A DNA stretch of 64,000 nucleotides from Pedobacter jeongneungensis (GTDB lineage Bacteria > Bacteroidota > Bacteroidia > Sphingobacteriales > Sphingobacteriaceae), in NCBI RefSeq assembly GCF_000633455.1, contig NZ_AYMG01000013.1, positions 248,001 to 312,000 of the forward strand, given 5' to 3'. Below the pieces are notes generated by a model, which worked only from the letters and a program-made list of their open reading frames with translations, did not search any database and was not told where the DNA came from. Both the position numbers and the translations under genes were made by a program. Below are positions 36,569-45,324 of this stretch, in pieces. The stretch's first letter is position 1, and each line of letters opens with the position of its first letter.

Positions 36569-37519
36569 ATGTTAAACAGAAGGCACTTAAGAATCAAAGC
36601 TTTGCAAAACATTTTTGCATGGCACATGGCAGACAAAAAAGACATTAAAGGTGATTTGAAAACTTTAATGCAAAGTATCGATAGCGTGTACGAAATGTAC
36701 ATCTGGATGCTCTCTTTAATGGTAGAAGTTACCGAATTTACTGCTAACGACGCGGCAGAACGCGCAAACAAATTCATTAAAACAGCAGAGGATATCAATC
36801 CTAACATGAAATTGCTACACAATAAGTTTAGCATTTTATTGCAGCAGAATCCAGAATATGTATCTGCAATTAAAAAGTACAAAGTAGATTGGGGTTTCGA
36901 TCCGGAAATCCGTAAAACAGTGTACAATTCGTTAAAAGCATCAAAAGAATATGCTGATTATCTTGCTGATCCAAACGAAAGTTTAGAATCATCAAAAGAC
37001 ATTATCAAATACATTTTCAGGAAAATCATCTTAAAAAACCAGGCCATTTTGCAGGTTTTTGAAGAAAAATTTATCAACTGGCAGGTAGATCATGAAGTGA
37101 TGAAGGGTATGGTGGCTAAAACCCTGAAAAACTTTACTTTCGACGATCCATTTAAAAACAAACTGACCGAAATTAGTGCCGACTGGGTTGAGGATAGCAA
37201 ATTTGTACAGGATCTTTTTGTACATACCTTACAAAATGATGCCAAATATCAGGAAATGATTGCCGACAGAACTAAAAACTGGGAATCGGAGCGTATTGCA
37301 CTTATGGATACCATTTTGATGAAAATGGCCATCTGCGAGTTGCTAAATTTCCCATCTATTCCGGTTAAAGTTACTATCAACGAGTATTTGGAGCTATCAA
37401 AAGATTACAGTACACCGAAGAGTAATTCATTTATAAACGGTATTTTAGACAAAATTTTAGGCGATCTTAAGAAAAACAACACCATTAAGAAGATTGGCCG
37501 TGGTTTAATCGAAGAATAA
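36569..37519 (+). CDS. nusB: Transcription antitermination factor NusB (long Bacteroidota form)
   Basis: 316 residues against about 140 for E. coli NusB: the N-terminal RNA-binding helix LNRRHLRIKALQNIFAWHMA opens the protein and the rest of the NusB helical fold is at the C-terminus (MDTILMKMAICELLNFPSIP, VTINEYLELSKDYSTPKS, NSFINGILDKIL), with about 150 extra residues in between, typical for this phylum. NusB with NusE binds boxA in rRNA leaders. The DUF1573 gene begins 2 bp after its stop and yajC follows, a conserved Bacteroidota operon. Confidence 0.93.
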   Translation: MLNRRHLRIKALQNIFAWHMADKKDIKGDLKTLMQSIDSVYEMYIWMLSLMVEVTEFTANDAAERANKFIKTAEDINPNMKLLHNKFSILLQQNPEYVSAIKKYKVDWGFDPEIRKTVYNSLKASKEYADYLADPNESLESSKDIIKYIFRKIILKNQAILQVFEEKFINWQVDHEVMKGMVAKTLKNFTFDDPFKNKLTEISADWVEDSKFVQDLFVHTLQNDAKYQEMIADRTKNWESERIALMDTILMKMAICELLNFPSIPVKVTINEYLELSKDYSTPKSNSFINGILDKILGDLKKNNTIKKIGRGLIEE

Positions 37520-37521
37520 AA

Positions 37522-37980
37522 ATGAAAAGAACATTTATCCTGGCTATCGCTGCACTTTCATTTGCAGCCTGCCGCAATGCAAATAATCAGACATCCGAAA
37601 CTAAATCAACAGTTTCTGTAGGTAACGATACTTCAAAAACAGCTAAAGTAGCCCCTGCAGATGCACCGGTGATTGTTTTTGAACGCGATATTTACGATTT
37701 CGGTAAAATAGAACAGGGTGAAAAAGTAAAACACGATTTCAAACTTAAAAATACAGGAAAAACCCCTCTTGTTGTTAGTAATGCAACAGCAACATGTGGT
37801 TGCACTGTTCCTCAAGTACCAGGTTCACCTATATTACCTGGTAAAGAAGGTATTATCAGTGTAGTTTTTAACAGCGAAGGCAAAATGGGCATGCAGGATA
37901 AAGTGGTAACCATTACATCAAATGCAAACCCTACAGTTTCTACTGTTCATTTAGTAGGAGAGGTACTTGCCAAAAAATAA
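37522..37980 (+). CDS. DUF1573 lipoprotein
   Basis: 152 residues. The lipobox FAAC puts the lipid-modified cysteine at residue 17, followed by a disordered Asn/Thr/Ser stretch to about 48. From residue 50 there is one Ig-like DUF1573 domain: IYDFGKIEQGEKVKHDFKLK, NTGKTPLVV and the signature TATCGCTVPQVP. The cellular role of the family is unknown; it is often exported and near nusB and yajC, as here. Confidence 0.9.
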   Translation: MKRTFILAIAALSFAACRNANNQTSETKSTVSVGNDTSKTAKVAPADAPVIVFERDIYDFGKIEQGEKVKHDFKLKNTGKTPLVVSNATATCGCTVPQVPGSPILPGKEGIISVVFNSEGKMGMQDKVVTITSNANPTVSTVHLVGEVLAKK

Positions 37981-38051
37981 TTTGGTTGATGGTTAAATGC
38001 GATAATGCATCAATCATCAACTATTTCAAAACACAAACAAATAAATAAGAA

Positions 38052-38369
38052 ATGACATCAACAGTAATTTTACAGGCAGCAGGAGGATTTGATCCAAGAC
38101 AATTAATCATGTTTGGAGCAATTGCACTGGTATTCTACTTTTTTATGATCCGCCCTCAGCTTAAAAAAGCTAAAGACCATAAAAAATTAATCAGTGAGTT
38201 GAAAAAAGGAGATAAAATTGTAACCACAGCAGGTATTCACGGCCGTATTGCCGATTTGAATGATACAACTTTTTTGATCGAGGTTGAAGGTGGTGTTAAA
38301 ATCCGTTTCGATAAGTCGGCAGTTTCTTTGGATGCAACAAAAGCAACCGTAGTAACACCTAAAGCTTAG
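38052..38369 (+). CDS. yajC: Preprotein translocase subunit YajC
   Basis: 105-residue inner-membrane protein. One span (LIMFGAIALVFYFFMI, residues 18-33) is followed by the signature RPQLKKAKDHKKLISELKKG, then a small cytoplasmic domain (DKIVTTAGIHGRIADL, FLIEVEGGVKIRFDKSAV). It associates with SecDF to assist export. The last gene of the nusB-DUF1573-yajC group, with its own terminator. Confidence 0.95.
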   Translation: MTSTVILQAAGGFDPRQLIMFGAIALVFYFFMIRPQLKKAKDHKKLISELKKGDKIVTTAGIHGRIADLNDTTFLIEVEGGVKIRFDKSAVSLDATKATVVTPKA

Positions 38370-38389
38370 TAGTCAAAAAAAACAAAAAA

Positions 38390-38415
38390 AGCCATCCTAA
38401 GGGGTGGCTTTTTTT
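38390..38415. terminator. Bidirectional terminator between yajC and the TonB/MORN gene
   Basis: AGCCATCC, loop TAAG, GGGTGGCT followed by TTTTTT; A-run in front gives a T-run on the minus strand. Ends both convergent transcripts. Confidence 0.88.
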
Positions 38416-38417
38416 GT

Positions 38418-39362
38418 TTAGCGCTGAGCCAAATTGATGTTGATGTTATATTTTACCCTTACCGGAATACCATGTTGCTTTCCCGGGATCCATTTAGGGC
38501 ATTCATTTAAAACCCTCACGGCTTCTTCCTGCGTACCGTAGCCCAGACTGTTTTTGAACTCATAATCGGTCAGCCTGCCATCTTTTTCCACTACGAAAGA
38601 GATATATAACTTACCATTTACCTGATTTCTTTGTGCTTCAGCAGGGAATCTGTAATTCCGGGCCAGATATTTATAAAATTCGGAAATGCCCCCCTTAAAT
38701 TCAGGTTGTTGCTCCATTTTGTCATATTGTATCTGTTTTCCATCCGCCAATGTACTTGTACCAGATTTGAAAATGCCGTTCTCGTAAACTTCTTCATAAC
38801 TGGCTTTGTTACCTGTCCCTTTCCAGATTCCGTCTTTATACCCATTATGGTAATTTCCTTCTTCCGTAAGCCCGCCTTTATCAGTTTTTTTGTAAAGTCC
38901 ATTGCCATCTTTGATAAACTGATTACCTAAGGAATCTATTCCGGTCATCCATCTTCGCTGTAGCTTACTCGGATGATCAGCCTGTCCTTCATACTGAAAA
39001 ACATTCTCAAGTTTCCCATTGTCGTAGAAATAAGAACATTCGCCAACCAGCACACCGTTTTTGAAATTAACTTTTGAGGTAAGAATACCCTGTTTATTAT
39101 AACCTTGAAATATACCTTCATAAACAATATTGGGTTCAAATTTCGAAATGGTTGCCAAAGTCTTTTCCTTATTATCCGGATAAAACTCATATAGGTGATA
39201 TATGGATGGAGTATCTGTTTCTTCAATTACCCTTCTGTAATCATAATTGTTTTTATTCTCCGTAATCATGCCTTTTTTGAAATAAGTAACCATTGTTCTT
39301 TTCTGGGCATAGGTGCTGAAGAATAAAGTGATTATAATAAGCGTTAAAATATATTTTTTCAT
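38418..39362 (-). CDS. Secreted protein with MORN-type repeats and a TonB C-terminal domain
   Basis: 314 residues with a signal peptide (IITLFFSTYAQ). Residues 70-215 hold MORN-like units (GIFQGYNKQGILTSKVNFKN, then GVLVGECSYFYDNGKL, and EGNYHNGYKDGIWKG). The last 95 residues are a TonB C-terminal domain (KYLARNYRFPAEAQRNQVNG, KLYISFVVEKDGRL, WIPGKQHGIPVRVKY). There is no N-terminal membrane anchor and no proline-rich linker, so it is not a classical energy transducer; this architecture is frequent in Bacteroidota and its job is unknown. It interrupts, on the opposite strand, the space between yajC and ybbR, which otherwise run the same way. Confidence 0.85.
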   Translation of the reverse strand: MKKYILTLIIITLFFSTYAQKRTMVTYFKKGMITENKNNYDYRRVIEETDTPSIYHLYEFYPDNKEKTLATISKFEPNIVYEGIFQGYNKQGILTSKVNFKNGVLVGECSYFYDNGKLENVFQYEGQADHPSKLQRRWMTGIDSLGNQFIKDGNGLYKKTDKGGLTEEGNYHNGYKDGIWKGTGNKASYEEVYENGIFKSGTSTLADGKQIQYDKMEQQPEFKGGISEFYKYLARNYRFPAEAQRNQVNGKLYISFVVEKDGRLTDYEFKNSLGYGTQEEAVRVLNECPKWIPGKQHGIPVRVKYNININLAQR

Positions 39363-39461
39363 AACTTGTTTTATCTACTACGAATATAGTTATCTGATGT
39401 GATTTCAATGAAATTAGTGCAATAATTTATCAATAAACGGATTAGTTTTTGAGCGGCTATT

Positions 39462-39469
39462 TAGTTTTG
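39462..39469 (+). promoter_or_regulatory. Candidate -7 element upstream of the ybbR-coaE pair
   Basis: TAGTTTTG fits TAnnTTTG, 65 bp before the ATG at 39534. No -33 partner at the right distance. Half-site evidence only. Confidence 0.3.
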
Positions 39470-39533
39470 TTACATTTGACGTGATTGTTGTAAAGAATAA
39501 AATTTTTTGCACTCGTTTATTTTACATTGCGCT

Positions 39534-40481
39534 ATGCCCTTCATCAGATTAACGAAGATTGAAAAAAGACGTGTATTTAGCTTATTAGCCTGCTTGCTGC
39601 TGGCCGTAGCTGCATGGCTTTTTATGGCATTGAACAACAAATATATTTATGTAGCCAAAACAGTTTTGGTTTTTAAAAATGCGCCTACCAAAAGGGCATT
39701 TTATCCTTTACAGTCTGATACGATAGATCTACAGGTGGAAGGAACAGGCTGGCAATTATTATTTGCCAGGTTAAGGATTAGTCCGCCTTCCGTTTCTGTT
39801 AATTTAGGCCAGCTCAATTCTAAAGATTTTATTGTTTTTTCCGATCAGTTGTTCAATATCAACAGGCAACTGGAAAGTACACAAAAAGTAATTTCAGTTA
39901 AACCCGATACCCTCTATTTCGATTTTACCAAACGTGTGGTGAAAAAGGTTCCCGTAAAACTGATCGATAAACTGGGTTTTGCCAAACAATACGGTATTGC
40001 GAGCGAGATTATCCTCAATCCAAAATATGTTAAAGTGGCCGGCCCGACAGAAGAGCTGGCTAAAATTAAGTTTTGGCCAACCGATACCTTAAAACTCGAT
40101 AAAATGCAGAACAGTAGCACTACCAGAGTAGCGTTACAACACAGTATTCATAAAAATGTGAGTATTTATCCCTCATCTGTGGAAGTTAGACTGCCTGTTG
40201 ATGAATTTACAGAGAAAACGATCGAAGTCCCTTTAAAAGTAATCAATAACAGGAATTATAACAGCATAAAACTCTATCCTAAAAAGGTAAAAGTTTCATT
40301 TTTGGTGGCATTAAGTAATTACGACCAGGTGGATGAAAGTTTTATTACTGCCATTGTTGATGCAGATGAATGGCAAAATTTAAAACACCGTCAGTTTACA
40401 GTGAAGATAACCGAGTTTCCCGATTATTGTAAACTGGTGAGTATAGTTCCATCCAAAATTGATTTCATAGTAGAAAAATAA
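39534..40481 (+). CDS. YbbR-like domain protein
   Basis: The ATG at 39534 gives 315 residues; the longer frame begins at a TTG at 39507. One N-terminal membrane anchor (RVFSLLACLLLAVAAWLFMA) is followed by extracytoplasmic YbbR-type beta repeats (LQSDTIDLQVEGTGWQLLF, VSVNLGQLNSKDFIVFS, PVKLIDKLGFAKQYGIA, and a third with VEVPLKVINN-like strands). In Firmicutes YbbR (CdaR) regulates a diadenylate cyclase; no cyclase is adjacent here, and the partner in Bacteroidota is not established. The last A of its TAA is the first base of the coaE start, so the two are translationally coupled. Confidence 0.85.
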   Translation: MPFIRLTKIEKRRVFSLLACLLLAVAAWLFMALNNKYIYVAKTVLVFKNAPTKRAFYPLQSDTIDLQVEGTGWQLLFARLRISPPSVSVNLGQLNSKDFIVFSDQLFNINRQLESTQKVISVKPDTLYFDFTKRVVKKVPVKLIDKLGFAKQYGIASEIILNPKYVKVAGPTEELAKIKFWPTDTLKLDKMQNSSTTRVALQHSIHKNVSIYPSSVEVRLPVDEFTEKTIEVPLKVINNRNYNSIKLYPKKVKVSFLVALSNYDQVDESFITAIVDADEWQNLKHRQFTVKITEFPDYCKLVSIVPSKIDFIVEK

Positions 40482-41098
40482 TGTATAAAGTAGGCATAAC
40501 AGGGGGCATAGGTAGCGGGAAAACAACTGCCTGCAAGGTTTTTGAAGTATTGGGGATTCCTGTTTTTTATGCCGATACCGTGGCTAAAGAAATTATGACC
40601 CAGGATGCTTTATTGATAGCAGGTGTTAAAGCCGCTTTTGGTAACGAAAGTTATTTTGAAGACGGAAAACTAAATAATAAACATATTGCCGGCATTGTAT
40701 TTAATAATGAGCAGGCACTTGCGCAATTGAATGCCCTGGTGCATCCGGCCGTTTTCAGGGCCTTTGATGCCTGGGAAGCAACTATTCCTTCAACAGTTTC
40801 TTATACGCTAAAAGAAGCTGCAATATTGTTCGAAAGCGGTTCTTATAAACTTTGTGATACTACAATTTTGGTTACTGCCCCTTACGAAATTAAATTAAAG
40901 CGTTTAATGCAACGCGATGGTGTTACAGAAGAGCAAGTAAAAGCCCGCATGGATAAACAGCTCAGCGATGAAGAAAAGACAAAAATGGCCAATCATTTTA
41001 TCGTTAACGATGAACAGCAGTCTATCATAGAGCAGGTTTTAGCTTTACACCAGCAATTACTTAAGTCGGCAGAAGCATTTAAAAACACCAATGTTTAA
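40481..41098 (+). CDS. coaE: Dephospho-CoA kinase
   Basis: 205 residues. Last step of coenzyme A synthesis, ATP-dependent phosphorylation of dephospho-CoA. P-loop GGIGSGKTT (residues 8-16), GIPVFYADTVAKEIM with the catalytic Asp, LVHPAVF, the lid and LKRLMQRDGVTEEQVKARM then MANHFIVNDE at the end are all as in CoaE. Overlaps the ybbR stop codon by one base, and belongs to the nusB-yajC-ybbR-coaE neighbourhood common in this phylum. Confidence 0.95.
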   Translation: MYKVGITGGIGSGKTTACKVFEVLGIPVFYADTVAKEIMTQDALLIAGVKAAFGNESYFEDGKLNNKHIAGIVFNNEQALAQLNALVHPAVFRAFDAWEATIPSTVSYTLKEAAILFESGSYKLCDTTILVTAPYEIKLKRLMQRDGVTEEQVKARMDKQLSDEEKTKMANHFIVNDEQQSIIEQVLALHQQLLKSAEAFKNTNV

Positions 41099-41140
41099 TC
41101 TACTTTAATCATACTATCCTTAAATCCTTTCATCCTGATC

Positions 41141-42082
41141 ATGATTTTAGAAGATTTTATTACCATTACCCCAACAGGTTTATATTGTATTTACGGCGAT
41201 TTTTACCTCGATCCGCAACAACCTGTTAAAGAAGCTGTGGTTTCTCATGCTCATGGCGACCATGCCATTGGGGGAAGCCAGAATGTATATTGTACGGCTG
41301 CTACAGCAAGCTTCATGATGCACCGATACCGCAAATTTGCTGCTGTCGATTTTTTTACCAAAAGCTATCACGAAATTTTTAAAATAAAGGATGTATCCAT
41401 TACTTTTTATGCTGCCGGACATATTTTAGGTTCTGCGCAGGTTTTAATGGAATATAAGGGCATTAAATACCTTTACACAGGTGATTATAAGATAGAACCC
41501 GATACAACCTGTGAGCCTTTTGAGTTTATAGAGGCCGATGTATTGATTACAGAGAGTACCTTTGCCGATCCGGAAACTAAACACCCCTCGCCGGTAGATG
41601 AAATCAAAAAACTGAACGAAACCAATGCCAATATCATGCTTGGTTCTTATGCCTTAGGTAAAAGTCAACGGATTATTCAACTACTGAACGAACATTGCCC
41701 AACTAGGAACATTATGGTTCACTTTAGCATTATGCCTTTTAATAAAATATATGAGGATTATGGCATGAAGCTGGGCAATTATAAGATGTACGACCGTAAA
41801 GTGATGAAAAACAACCACGAAAACCAGGTATATATTGTTCCGCCTATGGTATTTCACAGCTATCATAAAGCAATTAATGTGGTGCGTGCTTTTGCTTCTG
41901 GGTGGAAAAACCTTCAACAGCAAAACGGAATATCACTTTATATTTCTGATCATGCAGATTGGGATGCGATTTTAGAAACTGTCGAAAAAGTAAAACCTAA
42001 ACAGGTATGGACTTTGCACGGTGATGGCAAGCAGCTTAAAGATTATTTTAAAGGTAAACTGGAGGTTAGAATATTAAATTAG
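41141..42082 (+). CDS. Metallo-beta-lactamase-fold nuclease (exonuclease-like)
   Basis: 313 residues, cytoplasmic. The metal site is HAHGDH at about residues 36-41, with later ligands in AAGHILGSAQV, YTGDYK, and a C-terminal SDHADWDAIL and LHGDGKQL. The domain order resembles the beta-CASP/MBL nucleases (mRNA 3'-end processing factor or ligase-associated DNA exonuclease type), though the beta-CASP part is short. Substrate is inferred. Transcribed with coaE (42 bp gap); a tiny DUF5522 gene follows. Confidence 0.8.
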   Translation: MILEDFITITPTGLYCIYGDFYLDPQQPVKEAVVSHAHGDHAIGGSQNVYCTAATASFMMHRYRKFAAVDFFTKSYHEIFKIKDVSITFYAAGHILGSAQVLMEYKGIKYLYTGDYKIEPDTTCEPFEFIEADVLITESTFADPETKHPSPVDEIKKLNETNANIMLGSYALGKSQRIIQLLNEHCPTRNIMVHFSIMPFNKIYEDYGMKLGNYKMYDRKVMKNNHENQVYIVPPMVFHSYHKAINVVRAFASGWKNLQQQNGISLYISDHADWDAILETVEKVKPKQVWTLHGDGKQLKDYFKGKLEVRILN

Positions 42083-42154
42083 AGAAGGATAGAATGGTTG
42101 ATTGCATAAACTGAAACATTCACTCATTCGAAATTCAATCATTCAAAATTAACA

Positions 42155-42298
42155 ATGAAAGAAGGGGAAGATTTTTATTTTAATGAAGATGGATTGATGG
42201 TTTTTACCGAAGCTTATCACCTAAAACGTGGTTATTGTTGCAAAAATAAGTGCAAGCACTGTCCATGGGGATATGGAAAGAAGAAAGAAAAGAAGTAA
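42155..42298 (+). CDS. DUF5522-like tiny Cys-rich protein, 47 residues
   Basis: A short gene easily missed. It reads MKEGEDFYFNEDGLMVFTEA, then HLKRGYCCKNKCKHCPWGYG and a Lys-rich end. The Cys pattern CC...C..CP[WY]G[YW] is the hallmark of DUF5522, a conserved Bacteroidota/proteobacterial family of about 50 residues and unknown function; four cysteines could bind zinc. It follows the MBL nuclease by 72 bp on the same strand. The family match is from memory. Confidence 0.75.
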   Translation: MKEGEDFYFNEDGLMVFTEAYHLKRGYCCKNKCKHCPWGYGKKKEKK

Positions 42299-42347
42299 TT
42301 TAGTTAATGGTTGGCAGTTTTTGGTTCCCAATTTTTAACTTAAATAA

Positions 42348-42953
42348 TCATTTTCCACTGTTATAGAGAACATGCTCATAAATATCGCTTAAGGCTACAT
42401 CAAATCCCATAGAAACTAAAGTTAAGGTATCAGAAATCTCTTTGTGCTGATTAAGTACCCAATTCTTTTCTTCATTAATATAATAAGCCTCCACCGAAAC
42501 CGATTCCGAATCGATCATAATGTACTCTTTTAACAAAGGAATATCTTTATATAGGTTAAATTTTTTGCCTCTATCATAGTTTTTGGTTGAAGGCGAAAGA
42601 ATTTCGATGATTACAGTTGGTAAAATAAAGGTTTCTTCATCAATATCAATATGTTTTATGTCGTTACAGTAGATAGAGATATCCGGATAGGTGAATAAGC
42701 TATTCTCTGGAATGTTCATTCGCATATCACTCCCAAAAATGCGGCACAACTTCCCTTTTAACTTATTGCCAACTGCCAGAAAAATATTGGAAAACAAAAT
42801 GTTATGATTATAACTAGCACCCGACATCGCAAATATCTCACCTTGGTAATATTCATGTTTAACTGTAGCTTCTTTTTCCATCTCCAGATATTCTTCCACG
42901 GTGTAACGTCTTTTTTGATAGGCTACTGCTGGTTCATTTACAATTTCGTCCAT
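42348..42953 (-). CDS. Uma2-family putative nuclease, copy 1 of a tandem triplet
   Basis: 201 residues of the DUF820/Uma2 type, a PD-(D/E)xK-like restriction-endonuclease fold. Seen: [40 protein letters not shown], the acidic pair in [12 protein letters not shown] and [26 protein letters not shown] and [10 protein letters not shown]. The likely catalytic Asp, Glu and Lys are all present. The first 27 residues are identical in the three copies. Copies start every 733-734 bp. The function of Uma2 proteins is unknown; they are often amplified in Bacteroidota and cyanobacteria. Regulation: see the site at 42991. Confidence 0.88.
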   Translation of the reverse strand: MDEIVNEPAVAYQKRRYTVEEYLEMEKEATVKHEYYQGEIFAMSGASYNHNILFSNIFLAVGNKLKGKLCRIFGSDMRMNIPENSLFTYPDISIYCNDIKHIDIDEETFILPTVIIEILSPSTKNYDRGKKFNLYKDIPLLKEYIMIDSESVSVEAYYINEEKNWVLNQHKEISDTLTLVSMGFDVALSDIYEHVLYNSGK

Positions 42954-42990
42954 ATACGAATTTACCTTATTTTTTATAGAGCCTTTAAAA

Positions 42991-43012
42991 TTTAAACGAT
43001 TAAACGTTTAAA
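42991..43012 (-). promoter_or_regulatory. Conserved 22-bp site upstream of Uma2 copy 1
   Basis: The 22-bp site contains the 12-bp palindrome TTAAACGTTTAA and, before it, a second TTTAAACGA. It is identical to the sites at 43712-43733 and 44446-44467, and each site ends exactly 37 bp from the start codon of its gene. Operator or promoter role inferred from conservation and position. Confidence 0.65.
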
Positions 43013-43080
43013 AAGGATGTGTGTTAACTTGTTGTTAAACAGGTGTTTTAACAATTAAAATAAAGTTAAGATCTCCGATT

Positions 43081-43674
43081 TCAAAAGGTAACATGCTCAT
43101 AAATATCGCTTAAGGCTATATCGAATCCCATCGAAACAAAGGTTAATGCCTCAGAAAACTCTTTATATTGATTGAGCGCCCAATTCTTTTCTTCATTAAT
43201 ATAGTAAGCCTCCACAGAAACCGATTCCGAATCGATCATAATGTATTCTTTTAACGAAGGAATATCTTTATACAGGTTAAATTTCTTGCCTTTATCGTAG
43301 TTTTTCGTTGATGGAGATAAGATTTCGATAATTATTGTGGGTTGCAGAATAGTATCATCATCTTCATTTAAATGTTTGATTTCGTCACGGTATATTGAAA
43401 TATCCGGATAAGTAAACAAAGTATTTTCTGGGATATTCATCCTCATATCACTTCCAAAAGGAATACATTTCGAACCTTTTAGTTTGTGAAAAAGAAGTCC
43501 GAAAACATTTGAAAATATGAGATTATGGTTAAAGCCAGCACCCGACATGGCGAATACCTCACCCTGAAAATATTCATGCTTTTCTGTTGATGCCTTTTCC
43601 ATTTCCAGATACTCCTCAACAGTGTAACGTCTTTTTTGATAGGCTACTGCTGGTTCATTTACAATTTCGTCCAT
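43081..43674 (-). CDS. Uma2-family putative nuclease, copy 2
   Basis: 197 residues, closely related to copy 1 and 3. [40 protein letters not shown] is the most divergent part, then [44 protein letters not shown]. The C-terminus [13 protein letters not shown] is shared with copy 3. All key acidic and lysine positions are kept, so it looks functional rather than decaying. The middle (residues 55-80) varies between copies while the ends are nearly fixed. Confidence 0.88.
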   Translation of the reverse strand: MDEIVNEPAVAYQKRRYTVEEYLEMEKASTEKHEYFQGEVFAMSGAGFNHNLIFSNVFGLLFHKLKGSKCIPFGSDMRMNIPENTLFTYPDISIYRDEIKHLNEDDDTILQPTIIIEILSPSTKNYDKGKKFNLYKDIPSLKEYIMIDSESVSVEAYYINEEKNWALNQYKEFSEALTFVSMGFDIALSDIYEHVTF

Positions 43675-43711
43675 ATACCAATTTACCTTATTTTTTATAA
43701 AGCCTTTAAAA

Positions 43712-43733
43712 TTTAAACGATTAAACGTTTAAA
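43712..43733 (-). promoter_or_regulatory. Conserved 22-bp site upstream of Uma2 copy 2
   Basis: Same 22 bp as at 42991-43012, holding TTAAACGTTTAA, 37 bp before the start codon at 43674. Confidence 0.65.
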
Positions 43734-43814
43734 ACGGATGTTGTGTTAACTTTTTGTTAAACAGGTGTTTGAATTTGTGTTGTATCAATTAAAATAAAGT
43801 TAAGATCTCCGATT

Positions 43815-44408
43815 TCAAAAGGTAACATAGTAATAAATATCGCTTAAAGCTATATCGAATCCCATTGAAACAAAGGTTAATGCCTCAGAAAGCTCTTTAT
43901 GTTGATTGAGCGCCCAATTCTTTTCTTCGTTGATATAATAAGCCTCCACCAAAACCGATTCCGATTCGATCATAATGTATTCTTTTAACGAAGGAATATC
44001 TTTATAAAGGTTAAATTTCTTCCCTTTATCATAATTTTTGGTTGAAGGAGAAAGAATTTCGATAATTATAGTCGGTAAGATTGAAGTATCATCATCAAAT
44101 TCGCTATGTATTAGACCATTGCAATAGATGGATATGTCAGGATACGTGAATAATGTATTCTCTGGAATGTTCATCCGTTTATTACTTCCATAAGGTCTGC
44201 AGGGTTTACTTTTCAGTTTGGTACATATTTCTCCAAAAACATTGCTAAAAATCTCATTATGATTATCACCGGCACCCGACATTGCAAGTACCTCACCCTG
44301 GAAATATTCATGTTTAACTGTTGATGCCTTTTCCATTTCCAGGTATTCCTCAACAGTGTAATGCCTTTTTTGATAAGCTACAGCGGGTTCATTCACAATT
44401 TCGTCCAT
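43815..44408 (-). CDS. Uma2-family putative nuclease, copy 3
   Basis: 197 residues. Same architecture as copies 1 and 2 (identical first 15 residues, H in place of R at residue 16, [54 protein letters not shown]). In this copy the ID of the EYIMID strand is IE, otherwise the core is intact. Being farthest upstream in the transcription direction it is the first of the three to be read, but each copy has its own upstream site, so they may be separate transcripts. Confidence 0.88.
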   Translation of the reverse strand: MDEIVNEPAVAYQKRHYTVEEYLEMEKASTVKHEYFQGEVLAMSGAGDNHNEIFSNVFGEICTKLKSKPCRPYGSNKRMNIPENTLFTYPDISIYCNGLIHSEFDDDTSILPTIIIEILSPSTKNYDKGKKFNLYKDIPSLKEYIMIESESVLVEAYYINEEKNWALNQHKELSEALTFVSMGFDIALSDIYYYVTF

Positions 44409-44445
44409 ATACGAATTTACCTAATTTTTTATAGTAGCTGTAAAA

Positions 44446-44467
44446 TTTAAACGATTAAACGTTTAAA
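44446..44467 (-). promoter_or_regulatory. Conserved 22-bp site upstream of Uma2 copy 3
   Basis: Same 22 bp as the two other sites, 37 bp before the start codon at 44408. The flanking sequence outside the site differs here (GGCTAGCAGG instead of GGATG), so conservation is centred on the site itself. Confidence 0.65.
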
Positions 44468-44495
44468 ACGGCTAGCAGGTGAATTTTTTGAAATG

Positions 44496-44606
44496 GTTAC
44501 GAATGGTTAATCGGTTAACTGTTTAAATCGGTTAATCGACATGTTACTAACTGAAAACTGTCAACCGGTATTGACCAACTGAGAACCGAAAACTACCAAC
44601 TGACTT
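44496..44606. repeat. Low-complexity GGTTAATCGG / CAACTGA intergenic filler
   Basis: GGTTAATCGGTTAACTGTTT then AAATCGGTTAATCGAC, followed by repeated words AACTGAAAACTG, GACCAACTGAGAACCGAAAA and CTACCAACTGA. Similar text occurs in reverse at 62990-63030 (GTTAACCGATTTAAACAATT). Nothing coding here. Confidence 0.4.
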
Positions 44607-45321
44607 AGTGTCCGGCAAAGAATCCGATCAACGCCACGCCAATTCCCAATAAAACGGCAATCATTTTACGCGTATTGATTTTATGGTCTGCGCTCGATTC
44701 GAATAGGATAGTGGTAGAAATATGTAAGAAAATACCGATTACAATGCCCATAATCTTATTAAAATAGGCATCTAAACCACCAATGGTTCCGTTGCTTAAA
44801 CCTACGCTTACGTAAAAGCCCAATGGCGCCATTACCGCAAATAAAATGAGGTAAAGTATAATGCTGCCTTTCTTAAAGTGGTTTTGCATTAATATACTCG
44901 CTAATGCAAAAGCGGCAGGAATATGGTGTAATGAAATTCCAAAAATCAATTCATTATGCTGCTCTTTTGCCAGTGGCATTCCTTCTAGAAAAGCATGTAA
45001 ACACAAACTGATCATAATACCAAAAGGGAAAACATGCCCATCATGATGTTTATGGATATGCCCATGTTCTACACCTTCTGAGAATTGCTCTAAGAAAATT
45101 TGAAATAAGAATCCAATGAGTATAAACACCCCGATTTGCCATTTATCTGGCCCGCTGTAAGCATCTGGAATCAAATGCAGAACCGTTATTGCAAATAAAT
45201 AAGCCCCGCTGAAAGATAAAATCAGTTTGAGGAGTTTAGATTTATCACTTTTTACCAGAAAGATAGCTGTTCCACCTAAAAAGGCACAAAAAAAGAGCAC
45301 ACAGAGTTTCCAGATTTCCAT
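44605..45321 (-). CDS. ZIP-family divalent metal transporter
   Basis: 238 residues, eight predicted spans. Metal-binding motifs in spans IV and V: LHAFLEGMPLAKEQHNELIF and GISLHHIPAAFALASIL; a His-rich loop VEHGHIHKHHDGH precedes them (residues about 84-96). Imports zinc or a related divalent ion. Last gene of a three-gene minus-strand operon: methyltransferase, PAP2 phosphatase, ZIP (gap of 3 bp to the PAP2 stop). Confidence 0.92.
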   Translation of the reverse strand: MEIWKLCVLFFCAFLGGTAIFLVKSDKSKLLKLILSFSGAYLFAITVLHLIPDAYSGPDKWQIGVFILIGFLFQIFLEQFSEGVEHGHIHKHHDGHVFPFGIMISLCLHAFLEGMPLAKEQHNELIFGISLHHIPAAFALASILMQNHFKKGSIILYLILFAVMAPLGFYVSVGLSNGTIGGLDAYFNKIMGIVIGIFLHISTTILFESSADHKINTRKMIAVLLGIGVALIGFFAGH

Positions 45322-45324
45322 AGG

